Positions 18,190 to 27,664 are shown, counted from the stretch's first letter. The stretch: 64,000 nt of DNA from Pelagibius sp. (GCF_028281305.1 NZ_JANQKD010000022.1:55598-119597); one strand, 5' to 3'. Notes: generated from the letters alone by a model not told the origin. Program-made: numbers and translations.

Positions 18190-19983
18190 ATGAAGAAAAA
18201 AACCACACCCTTGACCGATCGGCAAAGAGCGCAGATCGACGCCGACCTCGCGGCGGCTTACGACTTCGACCCCCGCGACCCGCTGTTCGGCCTCAACCGC
18301 GAGCAGATGTCGGGCCCGCGTCTCAAGCGCCGTACGGTGCTGCGGCTGATGGCCGCCTCCGGCACTCTGACGGCAGCCCAGCTCCTGCCCGGCATGGGCG
18401 CCGTCAAACCGGCCGCCGCCGCGGGTCACGGCGGCGGCACGCTCACCTGCGGCTGGTCCGGCGTTGCCGAGATCCAGACCCTCGATCCGGCGCAGATCAA
18501 CCAGGTCCTGCAGTTCCAGATTTCATCCAACGTTCTCGGCGGCCTCATGCACATCAATGCCGACCTGGTGGCCGAGGGCAATCTGGCCGAGAGCTGGTCG
18601 GTCTCGGACGACGGCACCGAGTACACGATGAAGCTGCGCGAGGGCATCACCTTCCACAACGGCGACAGCTTCGATGCGGACGACGTGCTTTTCACCTACC
18701 AGCGCTCCAAGGACCCGAACCAGTCGATCCACGCCCGCGTGCTGAACAATGTTGCGGCACTGGAGAAGGTCGATGCCTACACTGTGCGCTTCAAGCTGAA
18801 GCAGGCCCAGGCCTCTTTCCTGACCAAGGCCCTGGAACGCTCCAGCGGCCGTGCGATGACGATCGTCAGCCGGGGCGCTCTGGAAAGCATGTCGCCGTCT
18901 CAGTACGGCCTCATGCCGGTCGGCACCGGCCCCTTCCGGGTGACCTTTCATGAACTCGGTCAGGGCGTCGTCCTGGAGCGCTTCGACGACTACTACGATC
19001 CGGAGCGGCCGAAGCTCGACAAGGTCATCATCAAGCCGATCTCGGCGGCAGAGCCCCTGGCAGCGGCCATGGAAGCCGGCGACATCCAGCTTATCGGCGG
19101 CAACCCCATCGCGCCGGAGCTGATCGACCGCTTCCTGGAGAACCCGGACCTGGTGGTCGACGAGAAGCCCGCACCCGGCTTCCAGTCGCTGTGGATGAAC
19201 CCCTGGCACGAGCACATGAAGGTGACCGACTTCGACAAGCCCATGGAAGAGCTGATGAAGGAAAAGGGCTTCAAGGTCCGCCTCGCCATCGCCAAGGCGC
19301 TGGACCGCGACCGTTATCTGAAGCAGGCGCAGTTCGGGCGCGGCACCGCGGCCTACGGCACCATCAACCCGGCCATGGGCTACTACTTCGACGAGGCGCT
19401 CGCGGAGACCAGTGCCCAGCGCTTCGATCTCGAAGAGGCACGCCGCCTGATGGCCGATGCCGGCTATCCCGACGGCGAGGGCTTCCCGACCTTGAAGCTG
19501 ATCACCACGCCGTCGGGCCGGCGGGAGTCCCAGGTCGTCGCCTCGATCCTGAAGCGCAACCTCAACATCGACGTCGAACTGCTGACCAAGGAATTCTCAG
19601 TCGGCATCGAGGATTTCGACACCATGAACTGGGATCTGCGCCGGGCCGGCAGCGGCGGCGACTACGACCCCGACGACGGACTGGTGGACTGGATGCAGTC
19701 CAGCTCCAAGTTCAACGGGCGCAAACGCGACGAGAGCAAGTATCCCTTCGGATACTTCTCCGAGAAGGAGGCCGACGCCCTGATCGACGAACAGAGCGCG
19801 ACCGCCGACATCGAGAAGCGTCGTGAGCTCGTCCAGAAGGCCAACAAGATCACCTCCGACAAGGTGGCCTGCGCCTTCCTGTTCCATCCGGCCAACATCC
19901 TGGTCCACCACAAATCGGTGAACTACCCGGCCGTCAGCCGGATCCCCGGCCTGGTGGACCTGGACCGCGTGACCCTGTCGTAA
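18190..19983 (+). CDS. ABC transporter substrate-binding protein, oligopeptide type, Tat-like export
   Basis: A 597-residue SBP_bac_5 protein. ATG 18190 is supported by AGGAGAAGG. The N-terminus is unusual: about 45 hydrophilic residues come before LKRRTVLRLMAASGTLTAAQ, a twin-arginine-like stretch followed by a hydrophobic core and an AAAAG cleavage region, so export is probably by Tat with a long n-region. Family features include YTMKLREGITFHNGDSFDAD and LAIAKALDRDRY. It is encoded between the ATPases and permeases. With a downstream amidase and gamma-glutamyltransferase, the ligand may be glutathione-like, gamma-glutamyl or an amide; this is inference. Confidence 0.92.
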   Translation: MKKKTTPLTDRQRAQIDADLAAAYDFDPRDPLFGLNREQMSGPRLKRRTVLRLMAASGTLTAAQLLPGMGAVKPAAAAGHGGGTLTCGWSGVAEIQTLDPAQINQVLQFQISSNVLGGLMHINADLVAEGNLAESWSVSDDGTEYTMKLREGITFHNGDSFDADDVLFTYQRSKDPNQSIHARVLNNVAALEKVDAYTVRFKLKQAQASFLTKALERSSGRAMTIVSRGALESMSPSQYGLMPVGTGPFRVTFHELGQGVVLERFDDYYDPERPKLDKVIIKPISAAEPLAAAMEAGDIQLIGGNPIAPELIDRFLENPDLVVDEKPAPGFQSLWMNPWHEHMKVTDFDKPMEELMKEKGFKVRLAIAKALDRDRYLKQAQFGRGTAAYGTINPAMGYYFDEALAETSAQRFDLEEARRLMADAGYPDGEGFPTLKLITTPSGRRESQVVASILKRNLNIDVELLTKEFSVGIEDFDTMNWDLRRAGSGGDYDPDDGLVDWMQSSSKFNGRKRDESKYPFGYFSEKEADALIDEQSATADIEKRRELVQKANKITSDKVACAFLFHPANILVHHKSVNYPAVSRIPGLVDLDRVTLS

Positions 19984-20049
19984 CCGGCGGGCAGCGACGG
20001 GTGGTCGCCCTGGCCACCCGTCGCCTGCCGTCATGAGACGCTAGAAGAG

Positions 20050-21000
20050 ATGTACGGCTATCTCCTGAGACGCAGCCTCGGCGCCGTCATCGTCATGTGG
20101 GCGGTGGCGACCCTGGTGTTTTTCATGCTGCGGATCGTGCCCGGTGATCCTTTCGCCGCCATGCTGGCCGATGCCGGCGACATGGAGGCGGTTGAGGCCC
20201 TGCGGCGCAAGTTCGGCCTCGACCAGCCGATGTATGTGCAATACGTGAAGTGGTTCGCCAACGCCCTGCAGGGCGACTTCGGCACCTCAATCTACGGCGC
20301 CCGGGTGCCGGTGCAGCAGTTGCTGCTGGAAGCCCTGCCACGCACCCTTTCCCTTGCCAGCCTCTCTTTCGTCATCGCCCTGGTGATCGCGGTGCCGGCG
20401 GGCCTCATCGCCGCGACGCGGCGCAACACGGCCTGGGATCACGGCGTGACGGTCTTCGCCTTCCTCGGCCTCAGCATGCCGGACTTCTGGCTGGCGATCC
20501 TGCTCATCGTCTTCCTGGCCGTGAACATCTCCTGGCTGCCGGCAATCGGCTACGAGCCGCTCTCCGCCGGATTCTGGCCCTGGCTTTCCCACCTGATCCT
20601 GCCGGCGATCGCCGTCGGCACCGGCTTTTCCGCCATCATCGCCCGCATGATCCGCTCGTCGATGCTGGAGGTCCTGAAGACCGACTACATGCGGGTGGCG
20701 CAGGCCAAGGGCCTGCGACAGTCGGCGCTGATCCTGCGCCATGCGCTGCCCAACGCCCTGATCCCGGTGGTGACGGTCATCGGAATCGCCTTTGCCCTGC
20801 TGATGTCCGGCGCCGTGGTGGTGGAGAACGTCTTCTCCATCAAGGGCCTCGGGCGCCTGCTGATCCAAGGCATCCTCAACCGCGACTATCCGGTGGTCCA
20901 GGGCGCCATCCTGGTGGTCTCGGCCATCTTCGTGCTCAGCAACCTCCTGGTCGACATGCTCTATTCCGTCATCGATCCGCGCATCCGGTACGACACATGA
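20050..21000 (+). CDS. ABC transporter permease, DppB/GsiC type
   Basis: A 316-residue inner-membrane permease. It has the first helix (LRRSLGAVIVMWAVATLVFF), the periplasmic segment GDFGTSIYGARVPV, the EAA loop VAQAKGLRQSALILRHALPN and the typical end SVIDPRIRYDT. Its stop overlaps the start of the next permease (ATG 20997, TGA 20998-21000), which suggests coupled translation of the two halves of the channel. Confidence 0.94.
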   Translation: MYGYLLRRSLGAVIVMWAVATLVFFMLRIVPGDPFAAMLADAGDMEAVEALRRKFGLDQPMYVQYVKWFANALQGDFGTSIYGARVPVQQLLLEALPRTLSLASLSFVIALVIAVPAGLIAATRRNTAWDHGVTVFAFLGLSMPDFWLAILLIVFLAVNISWLPAIGYEPLSAGFWPWLSHLILPAIAVGTGFSAIIARMIRSSMLEVLKTDYMRVAQAKGLRQSALILRHALPNALIPVVTVIGIAFALLMSGAVVVENVFSIKGLGRLLIQGILNRDYPVVQGAILVVSAIFVLSNLLVDMLYSVIDPRIRYDT

Positions 21001-21887
21001 CCCAGCACGCGAGCGTTCCGGCAGAGGAGTTCATGCCCCGCCGTGTCACCGGCTGGGGGCGCTTCGGGCGGCTGGTGATGGCCGACAAGAAGGCGCTGGT
21101 CGGGCTGGTCCTGCTCTCAATCTTCGTCTTCGCCGCGGTCTTCGGCCCCCTGATATCCCCCCACGACCCCAACGACATGGCCTTCGACATGATCCTGGGG
21201 CCCTCCCTCGCCCACCCGCTGGGCACCGACGACCTGGGGCGCGATCTGCTGAGCCGGCTCATCGTCGGAACCCAGGTGTCGCTCTTCGTCGGCATCTCGA
21301 CGGTGGCCCTCGCCCTGGTGCTCGGCGTGACCCTGGGGGTGTTGGCCGGCTATTTCGGCGGCTGGGTCGATCATGTGGTGATGCGCTACATCGACCTGCA
21401 GTGGGCCTTCCCGAACTTCATCATCGCCGTCTACCTAGTGGCGGTGCTGGGCACGGGGCTGGTCAACGTCATCGTCGCCATCTCCCTTGCCTTCGTCGAC
21501 GACTTCGCCCGCATCGCCCGCGGGATGGTGCTCTCCATCAAGGAGGAGCAGTACGTCGCCGCCGCCCGCACGGTCGGGGCCTCCGACTTCCGCATCATGT
21601 GGCGCCATATCCTGCCCAACGCAACGGCGCCGATCATCGTCCAGGCCACCGTCAGCGTGTCCTACGCCATTCTCGGCGAGGCCAGTCTGTCCTTCCTCGG
21701 CCTGGGCGTCGAGGCCTCGACGCCGACCTGGGGCCTGATCCTCTCCGAGTCCCGCAGCTTCATCTCGCGGGCCTGGTGGCTCGGCATCTTTCCGGGTCTC
21801 GCCATCATGCTGACGGTGCTCTCCATCAACTTCCTCGGCGACGCGCTGCGCGACTTCCTCGACGTGCGCGAAAGCCGTGATTACTGA
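20997..21887 (+). CDS. ABC transporter permease, DppC/GsiD type
   Basis: A 296-residue permease with the family hallmarks GTDDLGRDLLSRLIVGTQVS, the EAA loop VAAARTVGASDFRIMWRHIL, and EASLSFLGLGVEASTP. Unlike the 4984 paralogue it lacks the long periplasmic insertion. The frame is open far upstream, but that region only mirrors the DppB-like gene; ATG 20997 fits the family N-terminus and the overlap. The amidase gene follows 12 bases later, so the transporter and enzymes are probably cotranscribed. Confidence 0.94.
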   Translation: MTQHASVPAEEFMPRRVTGWGRFGRLVMADKKALVGLVLLSIFVFAAVFGPLISPHDPNDMAFDMILGPSLAHPLGTDDLGRDLLSRLIVGTQVSLFVGISTVALALVLGVTLGVLAGYFGGWVDHVVMRYIDLQWAFPNFIIAVYLVAVLGTGLVNVIVAISLAFVDDFARIARGMVLSIKEEQYVAAARTVGASDFRIMWRHILPNATAPIIVQATVSVSYAILGEASLSFLGLGVEASTPTWGLILSESRSFISRAWWLGIFPGLAIMLTVLSINFLGDALRDFLDVRESRDY

Positions 21888-21899
21888 CGCGCGCCGGCA

Positions 21900-23420
21900 A
21901 TGCTCAGCGAAAGCGACAGAAGCCTCGCCGGCTTGCGCCGCGCCCTCGACAGCGGCGCCCTGACCGCCCGCGCGCTGGCGGAGAGCTACATCACCCGCAT
22001 CGAGGATCTCGATCACAAGACCAAAGCTGTGATCGAACTCAACCCGCGGGCGCTGGACGATGCCGAAGCGCTGGACACGTCGCTGAGCCATGGCGCCGTC
22101 AAGGGTCCGCTGCACGGCATCCCGGTGATGGTGAAAGACAACCTCAATACCGCGGCGCCGATGACCACCACTGCCGGATCATTGGCACTGGAGGGACTTA
22201 CCGTCAGGGAGGACGCCACCGTCGTCGCCCGGCTGCGCGCTGCCGGAGCGGTCATCCTCGGCAAGACGAACCTCAGCGAGTGGGCCAACTTCCGCTCCGC
22301 CCGCTCGTCCAGCGGCTGGAGCAGCCGCGGCGGTCAGACGCGTAACCCCTACGCCCTGGACCGCACGCCCGGCGGCTCCAGCTCCGGCTCGGGCGTCGCG
22401 GTCGCCGCCGGATACTGCGCCGCGGCAATCGGCACCGAAACCGACGGCTCCATCGTCAGTCCCGCTGCAATGAACGGGGTCGTCGGCATCAAGCCCACTG
22501 TCGGGCTGATCAGCCGCCGCGGCATCATCCCGGTTTCCCACAGCCAGGACACGGCCGGCCCGATGGCGCGCAGCGTGGCCGACGCGGCGCTGGTCCTGGG
22601 CGTGGTGGCCGGCAGCGACGCCGGCGACCCCGCAACGGCAGAGGCGGACCGGCGCGGCAGCCGGGATTACACAGCCTGCCTCGACCCCGGCGGCCTTAAG
22701 GGTGCAAAGATCGGCTGTCTGCCCGGCCTGGCGGCAATCCATGCAGGGGCCGCCGCCATCCTGGACGGCAACCTGCAGGCCATCCGCGAGGCTGGGGCGG
22801 AGATCGTTCATGACATCGCACTGCCCGAAGCCGAAGCGGTGCGGCCTTTCGAGATGAAGGTCCTGACCACGGAGTTTAAAGCCGGCCTGAATGCCTATCT
22901 GGCCGAGTTTGCGGCTGATGGGGCACCGAAGGACCTGAGGGCGCTGATCGCCCGCAACGAAGCCCATCGTGAGCAGGTCATGCCCTACTTCCCGCAGGAC
23001 CTCTTGGAGAAGGCAGAGGCAACCGCGGGCCTGGACGACCCCATCTATCGCAATGCGCGGCGCGACTGCCTGCAGCTGATCCGCGAGGAAGGCATCGACC
23101 GGGTCATGGCCGAGCGAGAGCTCGACGCCCTGGTGGTTCCCACCACCTGTGCGCCCTGGCTCATCGACTGGGTGAACGGCGACAACCGTTCCGGCAGCAG
23201 CGCCTATCTTGCGGCGGTTTCCGGATACCCGAGCATTACGGTGCCGGCCGGTTATCTCTTCGGACTGCCAATCGGCCTTTCCTTCATAGCCAGGGCCTAT
23301 GAGGAGGCGGTGCTGATTCGCTTTGCCTTCGCCTTCGAACAGGCTACCAAGGTGCGGATCCCTCCGCCCTTTGCCAAAACCGCCAACCTTCAACCCTGCC
23401 CGTCACCGCCCGGGGACTGA
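21900..23420 (+). CDS. amidase, amidase-signature family
   Basis: A 506-residue amide hydrolase with the complete Ser-cisSer-Lys triad: Lys79 in [12 protein letters not shown], Ser160 in [10 protein letters not shown] and Ser184 in TETDGSI; the spacings agree with characterised family members. No signal peptide is visible, so it acts in the cytoplasm on substrate brought in by the adjacent importer. It lies between the permease genes and the gamma-glutamyltransferase gene, 16 bases from the latter. The exact amide is unknown. The gatB-like tRNA amidotransferase function is unlikely because no GatB or GatC gene is adjacent. Confidence 0.93.
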   Translation: MLSESDRSLAGLRRALDSGALTARALAESYITRIEDLDHKTKAVIELNPRALDDAEALDTSLSHGAVKGPLHGIPVMVKDNLNTAAPMTTTAGSLALEGLTVREDATVVARLRAAGAVILGKTNLSEWANFRSARSSSGWSSRGGQTRNPYALDRTPGGSSSGSGVAVAAGYCAAAIGTETDGSIVSPAAMNGVVGIKPTVGLISRRGIIPVSHSQDTAGPMARSVADAALVLGVVAGSDAGDPATAEADRRGSRDYTACLDPGGLKGAKIGCLPGLAAIHAGAAAILDGNLQAIREAGAEIVHDIALPEAEAVRPFEMKVLTTEFKAGLNAYLAEFAADGAPKDLRALIARNEAHREQVMPYFPQDLLEKAEATAGLDDPIYRNARRDCLQLIREEGIDRVMAERELDALVVPTTCAPWLIDWVNGDNRSGSSAYLAAVSGYPSITVPAGYLFGLPIGLSFIARAYEEAVLIRFAFAFEQATKVRIPPPFAKTANLQPCPSPPGD

Positions 23421-23436
23421 GCATAAGGATAACCTT

Positions 23437-25269
23437 GTGACTGCCTTCACCACCCGCCCCGAGATCACCGGCACCTTCGGTGTCGTCACCTCCACCCACT
23501 GGATCGCAACAGCCGTCGGCATGTCGATCCTGGAACGCGGCGGCAATGCCTTTGATGCCGCGGTGGCTGCCGGCTTTACGCTGCAGGTGGTCGAACCGCA
23601 TCTGAACGGCCCCGCTGGCGACATGCCGATCATCCTCTACAGCAGCCGGCGCGACGCAGTGGAGGTGATCTGCGGCCAGGGCGTCGCACCGGCCGCCGCC
23701 ACCATCGCGGCCTTCGGCGATCTCGGTCTCGACATGATTCCCGGCACGGGCCTGCTGGCCGCCGTCGTGCCCGGTGCCTTCGATGCCTGGATGGTGATGC
23801 TGCGCGACCACGGCACCATGGAACTGGCGGATGTTCTGGCGCCCGCCATCGCCTATGCCGAGAACGGACATCCCCTGCTTCCCAACGTCTGCGCGGCTAT
23901 CGAGAACGTTCAGGAGGTTTTCGAGAACGACTGGCCAAGCTCGGCCTCACTCTATCTGGCAAAGGGGGTGCCCGAAGCCGGCAGCCTGTTCCGCAATCCG
24001 GCAATGGCCCAGACCTACCGCCGCGTAGTGCAGGAAAGCGTCGGCGCGAAGACCCGAGAGGCGCGCATCGAGGTGGCCCGCGATGCCTGGTATCGTGGCT
24101 TCGTGGCGGATGCGATCGACCGCTTCTGCCGCGAGAACACGGTCATGGATGCCAGCGGAGAGGCACACAGCGGCCTGCTCACGGGCGAGGACATGGCCGG
24201 GTGGTCGGCATCAACGGAGCCGCCCCTGACCTACGACTACAGAAACCACACTCTCTGCAAGACGGGCCCCTGGGGGCAGGGCCCGGTCATGCTGCAGTCC
24301 CTGGCCCTGCTCAGCGGTTTCGACCTCGACAGCCTGGAGCCCGAGAGCCCGGAGTTCGTGCATCTGATCGTCGAGAGCCAGAAACTGGCCTTCGCCGACC
24401 GTGAGGCGTTCTACGGCGACCCCAACTTCGTCTCTGTGCCCACCGACGTCCTGCTTTCCGAGGACTACGCCGCAGAGCGGCGGGCGCTGGTCGGCGAGCA
24501 GGCCTCCTTCGAGCTGCGCCCCGGCAGCGTCCCCGGTTTCGGCGCCGAACCGGTGGTGCGCATCGCCGCCGCAGAGTCGGCGGACGGCCCGGCCGGCAGC
24601 GGCGAACCGACGACGGCGGACTTCAGGGGCGAGGACAGGCGGGGCGAGGACAGGCGGCAGGAGGACAGCCGGCTGGCGGACACCAGCCTGGGCGACACCT
24701 GCCACCTCGACGTCATCGACCGCTGGGGCAACATGGTCTCGGCCACACCCAGCGGCGGATGGCTGCAAAGCTCCCCGGCCATCCCGGAGCTGGGCTTCTG
24801 TCTCGGCACCCGGGCGCAGATGTTCTGGCTGCAGGAGGGACTGCCGGCAAGCCTGGCACCCCGGAAGCGGCCCCGGACCACGCTCTCGCCGTCCTTCGCG
24901 CTGCGCGACGGCAAACCTTACATGGCCTTCGGCACCCCCGGCGGCGACCAGCAGGACCAATGGGCACTGCACGTCTTCCTCCGCCATGTCCATTTCGGGT
25001 TGAACCTGCAGGAGGCCATAGACGCCCCTGAGTTCAACAGCCTGCACTTCCCAAGTTCCTTTCACCCCCGCGAATGCGAGCCCGGAAAGCTGAAGGTCGA
25101 GGACCGCTTTCCCGAGGCAACACTGGAGGACTTGCGCCGGCGCGGCCATGACCTCGACGTGGGCGAACCCTGGAGCCTGGGCCGTGTCACGGCAGCGGCG
25201 CGGGACAACGGCCTGCTGAAGGCCGCGGCCAATCCACGGTTCATGCAGGGCTACGCTGCAGGCCGCTGA
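23437..25269 (+). CDS. gamma-glutamyltransferase family protein
   Basis: A 610-residue Ntn-hydrolase precursor. GTG 23437 is preceded by AAGGA. The large-subunit start (THWIATAVGMSILERGGNAFDAAVAAGF, in family form) is clear. Autocleavage should occur before Thr421 in GDTCHLDVIDRWGNMVS, giving the small subunit; FGTPGGDQQDQW is the conserved late block. No signal peptide is seen, unlike classical periplasmic GGT, so a cytoplasmic role with the importer is likely. A charged linker with repeated GEDRR sits just before the cleavage site. Related enzymes act on gamma-glutamyl amides, cephalosporin side chains or oxamate; the substrate here is not determined. Confidence 0.92.
   Translation: MTAFTTRPEITGTFGVVTSTHWIATAVGMSILERGGNAFDAAVAAGFTLQVVEPHLNGPAGDMPIILYSSRRDAVEVICGQGVAPAAATIAAFGDLGLDMIPGTGLLAAVVPGAFDAWMVMLRDHGTMELADVLAPAIAYAENGHPLLPNVCAAIENVQEVFENDWPSSASLYLAKGVPEAGSLFRNPAMAQTYRRVVQESVGAKTREARIEVARDAWYRGFVADAIDRFCRENTVMDASGEAHSGLLTGEDMAGWSASTEPPLTYDYRNHTLCKTGPWGQGPVMLQSLALLSGFDLDSLEPESPEFVHLIVESQKLAFADREAFYGDPNFVSVPTDVLLSEDYAAERRALVGEQASFELRPGSVPGFGAEPVVRIAAAESADGPAGSGEPTTADFRGEDRRGEDRRQEDSRLADTSLGDTCHLDVIDRWGNMVSATPSGGWLQSSPAIPELGFCLGTRAQMFWLQEGLPASLAPRKRPRTTLSPSFALRDGKPYMAFGTPGGDQQDQWALHVFLRHVHFGLNLQEAIDAPEFNSLHFPSSFHPRECEPGKLKVEDRFPEATLEDLRRRGHDLDVGEPWSLGRVTAAARDNGLLKAAANPRFMQGYAAGR
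24628..24672 (+). repeat. 15-bp tandem repeat encoding GEDRR in GGT linker
   Basis: Two perfect units of GGCGAGGACAGGCGG (24628-24642, 24643-24657) and a degenerate third (24658-24672) encode GEDRR-GEDRR-QEDSR. They lie about 9 codons before the autoprocessing Thr421 codon, in the segment that is usually a flexible linker before cleavage. The in-frame period allows length variation. Confidence 0.85.
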
Positions 25270-25297
25270 GCAGCACAGATAACGCCGATCCTGCGGC

Positions 25298-25318
25298 GCC
25301 CAATTGATGTCCCTTGCA
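25298..25318. repeat. block shared with 26633-26653, copy 1
   Basis: GCCCAA, two variable bases, then GATGTCCCTTGCA. The same arrangement occurs before the next sulfotransferase gene (19 of 21 bases equal). An additional shared word CGCCGATCCTG lies just upstream (25283-25293). The copy sits about 230 bases before the first sulfotransferase start. Function unknown. Confidence 0.7.
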
Positions 25319-25548
25319 ATCCGTTACGGCCCGGCAAACCCTGTCTTGCAGATGTCATAAAGCCGGACGGCAGAGATGCCAGGTCGCGATGGAAACACGC
25401 GAAGGGGAACCGGCTGAGCCCGATGGACTGACGGCCCAAGGCCTCGGTCCGCATCCAGGCGCTTTGGACCAGCTTGGTCCCTCTGCGGTTTGCCTTTGGG
25501 AGGGGGCTCCGTTCCCGCGATTGCGTCTGGCGATCATGGAGCCGAAAG

Positions 25549-26541
25549 ATGGCTGCGGCCGAGGGGCGGCGTTCCCTTATCAAAAAAAGCAAGTGGCTTG
25601 CCACCGGCGCCCTGGTGGCCGGAGCAAACGTCTTCTCGCGGTTTGATCCTAAATCGGCGATCACCGTCGTCGCCGACCCACGTGGAGGCAGCACCTGGCT
25701 GTTCGAAGTCCTGCAGGGAATCCGGGGTGTGGCGACCGTCTACGAACCTCTGCATCTGCAGAACGTGCCCCGGCTGCGCAGTCTGGGCATCGGATGGGAG
25801 CAACACATCCCGGAGAATGAGAGTTGGCCCGAGGTGATGCGGTTCTTCGAAGACATCTATGAAGGCAAAGTCCTCAACCGCTTTACCTGCAGCTACTCGA
25901 ACCCGCTGGACTATTATCGCGCCGAACGCCTGTTGGTGAAGTTCGTCCGTGCAAAACTCTTGCTGCCCTGGCTCCTGAACCGATTCCGCTTCGATCTGAA
26001 GCCGCTCGTTCTGACCCGGCACCCCATGGCCGTCGCAGCCTCGATGATGCGTCACGGCGGCTGGCAGCATGCGCCCGCCGCTTTCCCGATTCCCGAGGAG
26101 CGCTTCGCCGAGTTCTTCGAACCGCACCGCGCCCGCCTTGCCGCTGTCAGCACCGTGGAAGAGCGTCACGTCGCCAAGTGGTGCCTGGCCAATCAGTACC
26201 TTCTGCAGCACGCCGGCAACAACCGCGACTGGATCACGATCCACTACGAGCACCTGGTGCTGGCACCGCAGGCGGTTTTGGCGCACGTCTTCGACGCCTG
26301 GGGCATGCAGATGCCCCGGAGGATCGTCGACCGGCTGGACATCAGAAGCCGAACCACGGTCGATCTGGCAGGGGACAAATCCGAACAGGTCCAGAAATGG
26401 CGCCACCGTTTCGATAGCGAAACGCGCAGGAAGCTTCTCGATCTGATGGATTACTTCGAAGTGGACCTCTACGGCGCCGGCGGCCTGCCCAATCCGCGCT
26501 CCCCAGCCGCGGGTTTCGTGCCCGGACAGTTCGTAGGCTGA
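25549..26541 (+). CDS. sulfotransferase-like protein (1 of 4 in island)
   Basis: A 330-residue protein with a PAPS-dependent sulfotransferase layout. The 5'-phosphosulfate loop is in VVADPRGGSTWLFEVL near residue 40, and a probable 3'-phosphate site is LTRHPMAVAASMM near residue 155. No membrane helix is certain. ATG 25549 lacks a clear ribosome site and the frame is open upstream. It starts the glycan island, 279 bases after the GGT gene; that gap has no credible gene and holds one copy of a repeated block. It probably sulfates a carbohydrate, by analogy with the surrounding genes. Confidence 0.78.
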   Translation: MAAAEGRRSLIKKSKWLATGALVAGANVFSRFDPKSAITVVADPRGGSTWLFEVLQGIRGVATVYEPLHLQNVPRLRSLGIGWEQHIPENESWPEVMRFFEDIYEGKVLNRFTCSYSNPLDYYRAERLLVKFVRAKLLLPWLLNRFRFDLKPLVLTRHPMAVAASMMRHGGWQHAPAAFPIPEERFAEFFEPHRARLAAVSTVEERHVAKWCLANQYLLQHAGNNRDWITIHYEHLVLAPQAVLAHVFDAWGMQMPRRIVDRLDIRSRTTVDLAGDKSEQVQKWRHRFDSETRRKLLDLMDYFEVDLYGAGGLPNPRSPAAGFVPGQFVG

Positions 26542-26632
26542 CGGCGCCCCTCTCCTCCCGCGGCGCGGTGGCAATCCCGCCCGCAACGCGGATTGAGGCG
26601 CCGATCCTGGCTCCGATCCGGGCCCCGGCGCT

Positions 26633-26653
26633 GCCCAAGCGATGTCCCTTGCA
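26633..26653. repeat. block shared with 25298-25318, copy 2
   Basis: Second copy of GCCCAA-NN-GATGTCCCTTGCA, about 110 bases before the second sulfotransferase gene. The associated word CGCCGATCCTG is at 26599-26609, with 19 more bases between the two words than in copy 1. The order of both words is preserved, so the two upstream regions look related. Confidence 0.7.
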
Positions 26654-26697
26654 TCGGCAACCAGCCAAAGGGACAGTGATATCGGCTGCGCAGGTCT

Positions 26698-26733
26698 GTT
26701 CGATGCCAGTCAGCCGTTCGATGCCAGTCAGCG
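26698..26733. repeat. 18-bp tandem repeat upstream of second sulfotransferase
   Basis: GTTCGATGCCAGTCAGCC (26698-26715) is followed at once by a copy differing in the last base (26716-26733). It ends 31 bases before the start codon, just ahead of the ribosome-binding site. It could be a direct-repeat binding site or simply a duplication. Confidence 0.8.
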
Positions 26734-26764
26734 CAGCCCTGTGGCTTTCCAAAGGAGCCCCCCG

Positions 26765-27664
26765 ATGGTCGACGTGAACCCCAATCGGCCAATCCTCGTT
26801 CTCGGTCTGATGCCCAGAACAGGAACGAACTATCTAGGCCGAATGCTCAGAACCCACCGCGACTGCACGACGGCGAAGACCCTTTACGAAGACTTCCTTG
26901 TCCACAGCCTGCCGGACCTGGATGACTGCGTCGAAGGCATCGCCACGAGCTGGCCCAAACACTGGCCGTGCCACCGCCGCCTGGACGAACTGCGCGGCAG
27001 GCTGGGAGAGGCCCTGCTGACCTTCCTCGAGGACGACGTGCGGAGCCCGGGCAAGCGGCCGGTCTTCAAGACCCCTTCGGTCAGGGGGATCGATCGCATC
27101 GAACACTTCCTGCCCCAGGCCGATGTGGTCATCGTTTTGCGGCAGGGCCCGGCGACCATCGAGTCCGGGATGCGTTCTTTCGGCTGGGACTTCGAGACCG
27201 CCTGCAAGCGCTGGGGGACGGCCGTGCAAACGGTCCTTTCGACGGCCGAGCGGCGTAAGGCGGAGGGGCTGAAGCCCTTCGTTCTGGTGCGCTACGAGGA
27301 CCTGGCAACGGACACAGGCAGCGTGCTGAACTCTGTCGCTGCCCAGATCGGGCTGGACCCGGCCGGCTTCGACCGGAAAAGACTGGCGGAGTTTCCGGTC
27401 TACGGCAGCTCCCAGCAGGACAAACTCAACTGGGACCCCGTCGCCAAGGCCACCGACTTCAACCCCCTGGCCCGCGCCGCACACTGGCCGGCCCATGCGA
27501 TCCGGCGCTTCGACCACCTGAGCGATGGGCTCTCGGCCAAGCTTGCCTACGACTTGCCCTACAGTCAGGGTCAAGGCAGGCTTTCGGCCGCACGTCAGCG
27601 TCTGCACGATGCCCGCGAGCGGCTGCCCTGGCGGCTTCAGAGTCTGTTGCGCTACAAGCTTTGA
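26765..27664 (+). CDS. sulfotransferase-like protein (2 of 4)
   Basis: A 299-residue protein. ATG 26765 follows AAAGGAG at good spacing. The N-terminal PAPS loop reads VLGLMPRTGTNYLGRML, and LRQGPATIESGMRSFGWDF is in the position of the 3'-phosphate motif, although the usual Arg-x-Pro is Arg-Gln-Gly-Pro. VRYEDLATD is the typical late block. It is on the same strand as the first sulfotransferase and converges with the FkbM methyltransferase gene. The acceptor is unknown; a surface polysaccharide is the contextual guess. Confidence 0.78.
   Translation: MVDVNPNRPILVLGLMPRTGTNYLGRMLRTHRDCTTAKTLYEDFLVHSLPDLDDCVEGIATSWPKHWPCHRRLDELRGRLGEALLTFLEDDVRSPGKRPVFKTPSVRGIDRIEHFLPQADVVIVLRQGPATIESGMRSFGWDFETACKRWGTAVQTVLSTAERRKAEGLKPFVLVRYEDLATDTGSVLNSVAAQIGLDPAGFDRKRLAEFPVYGSSQQDKLNWDPVAKATDFNPLARAAHWPAHAIRRFDHLSDGLSAKLAYDLPYSQGQGRLSAARQRLHDARERLPWRLQSLLRYKL

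Noticed and set aside
25314..25646. A 110-codon open frame between GGT and the first sulfotransferase
   Set aside because: No ribosome site, no recognisable domain, and it runs into the sulfotransferase gene in another frame.
25298..26653. TTGCA-containing blocks as sigma-54 promoters
   Set aside because: The GG of the -24 element is absent at the needed spacing before both TTGCA words.
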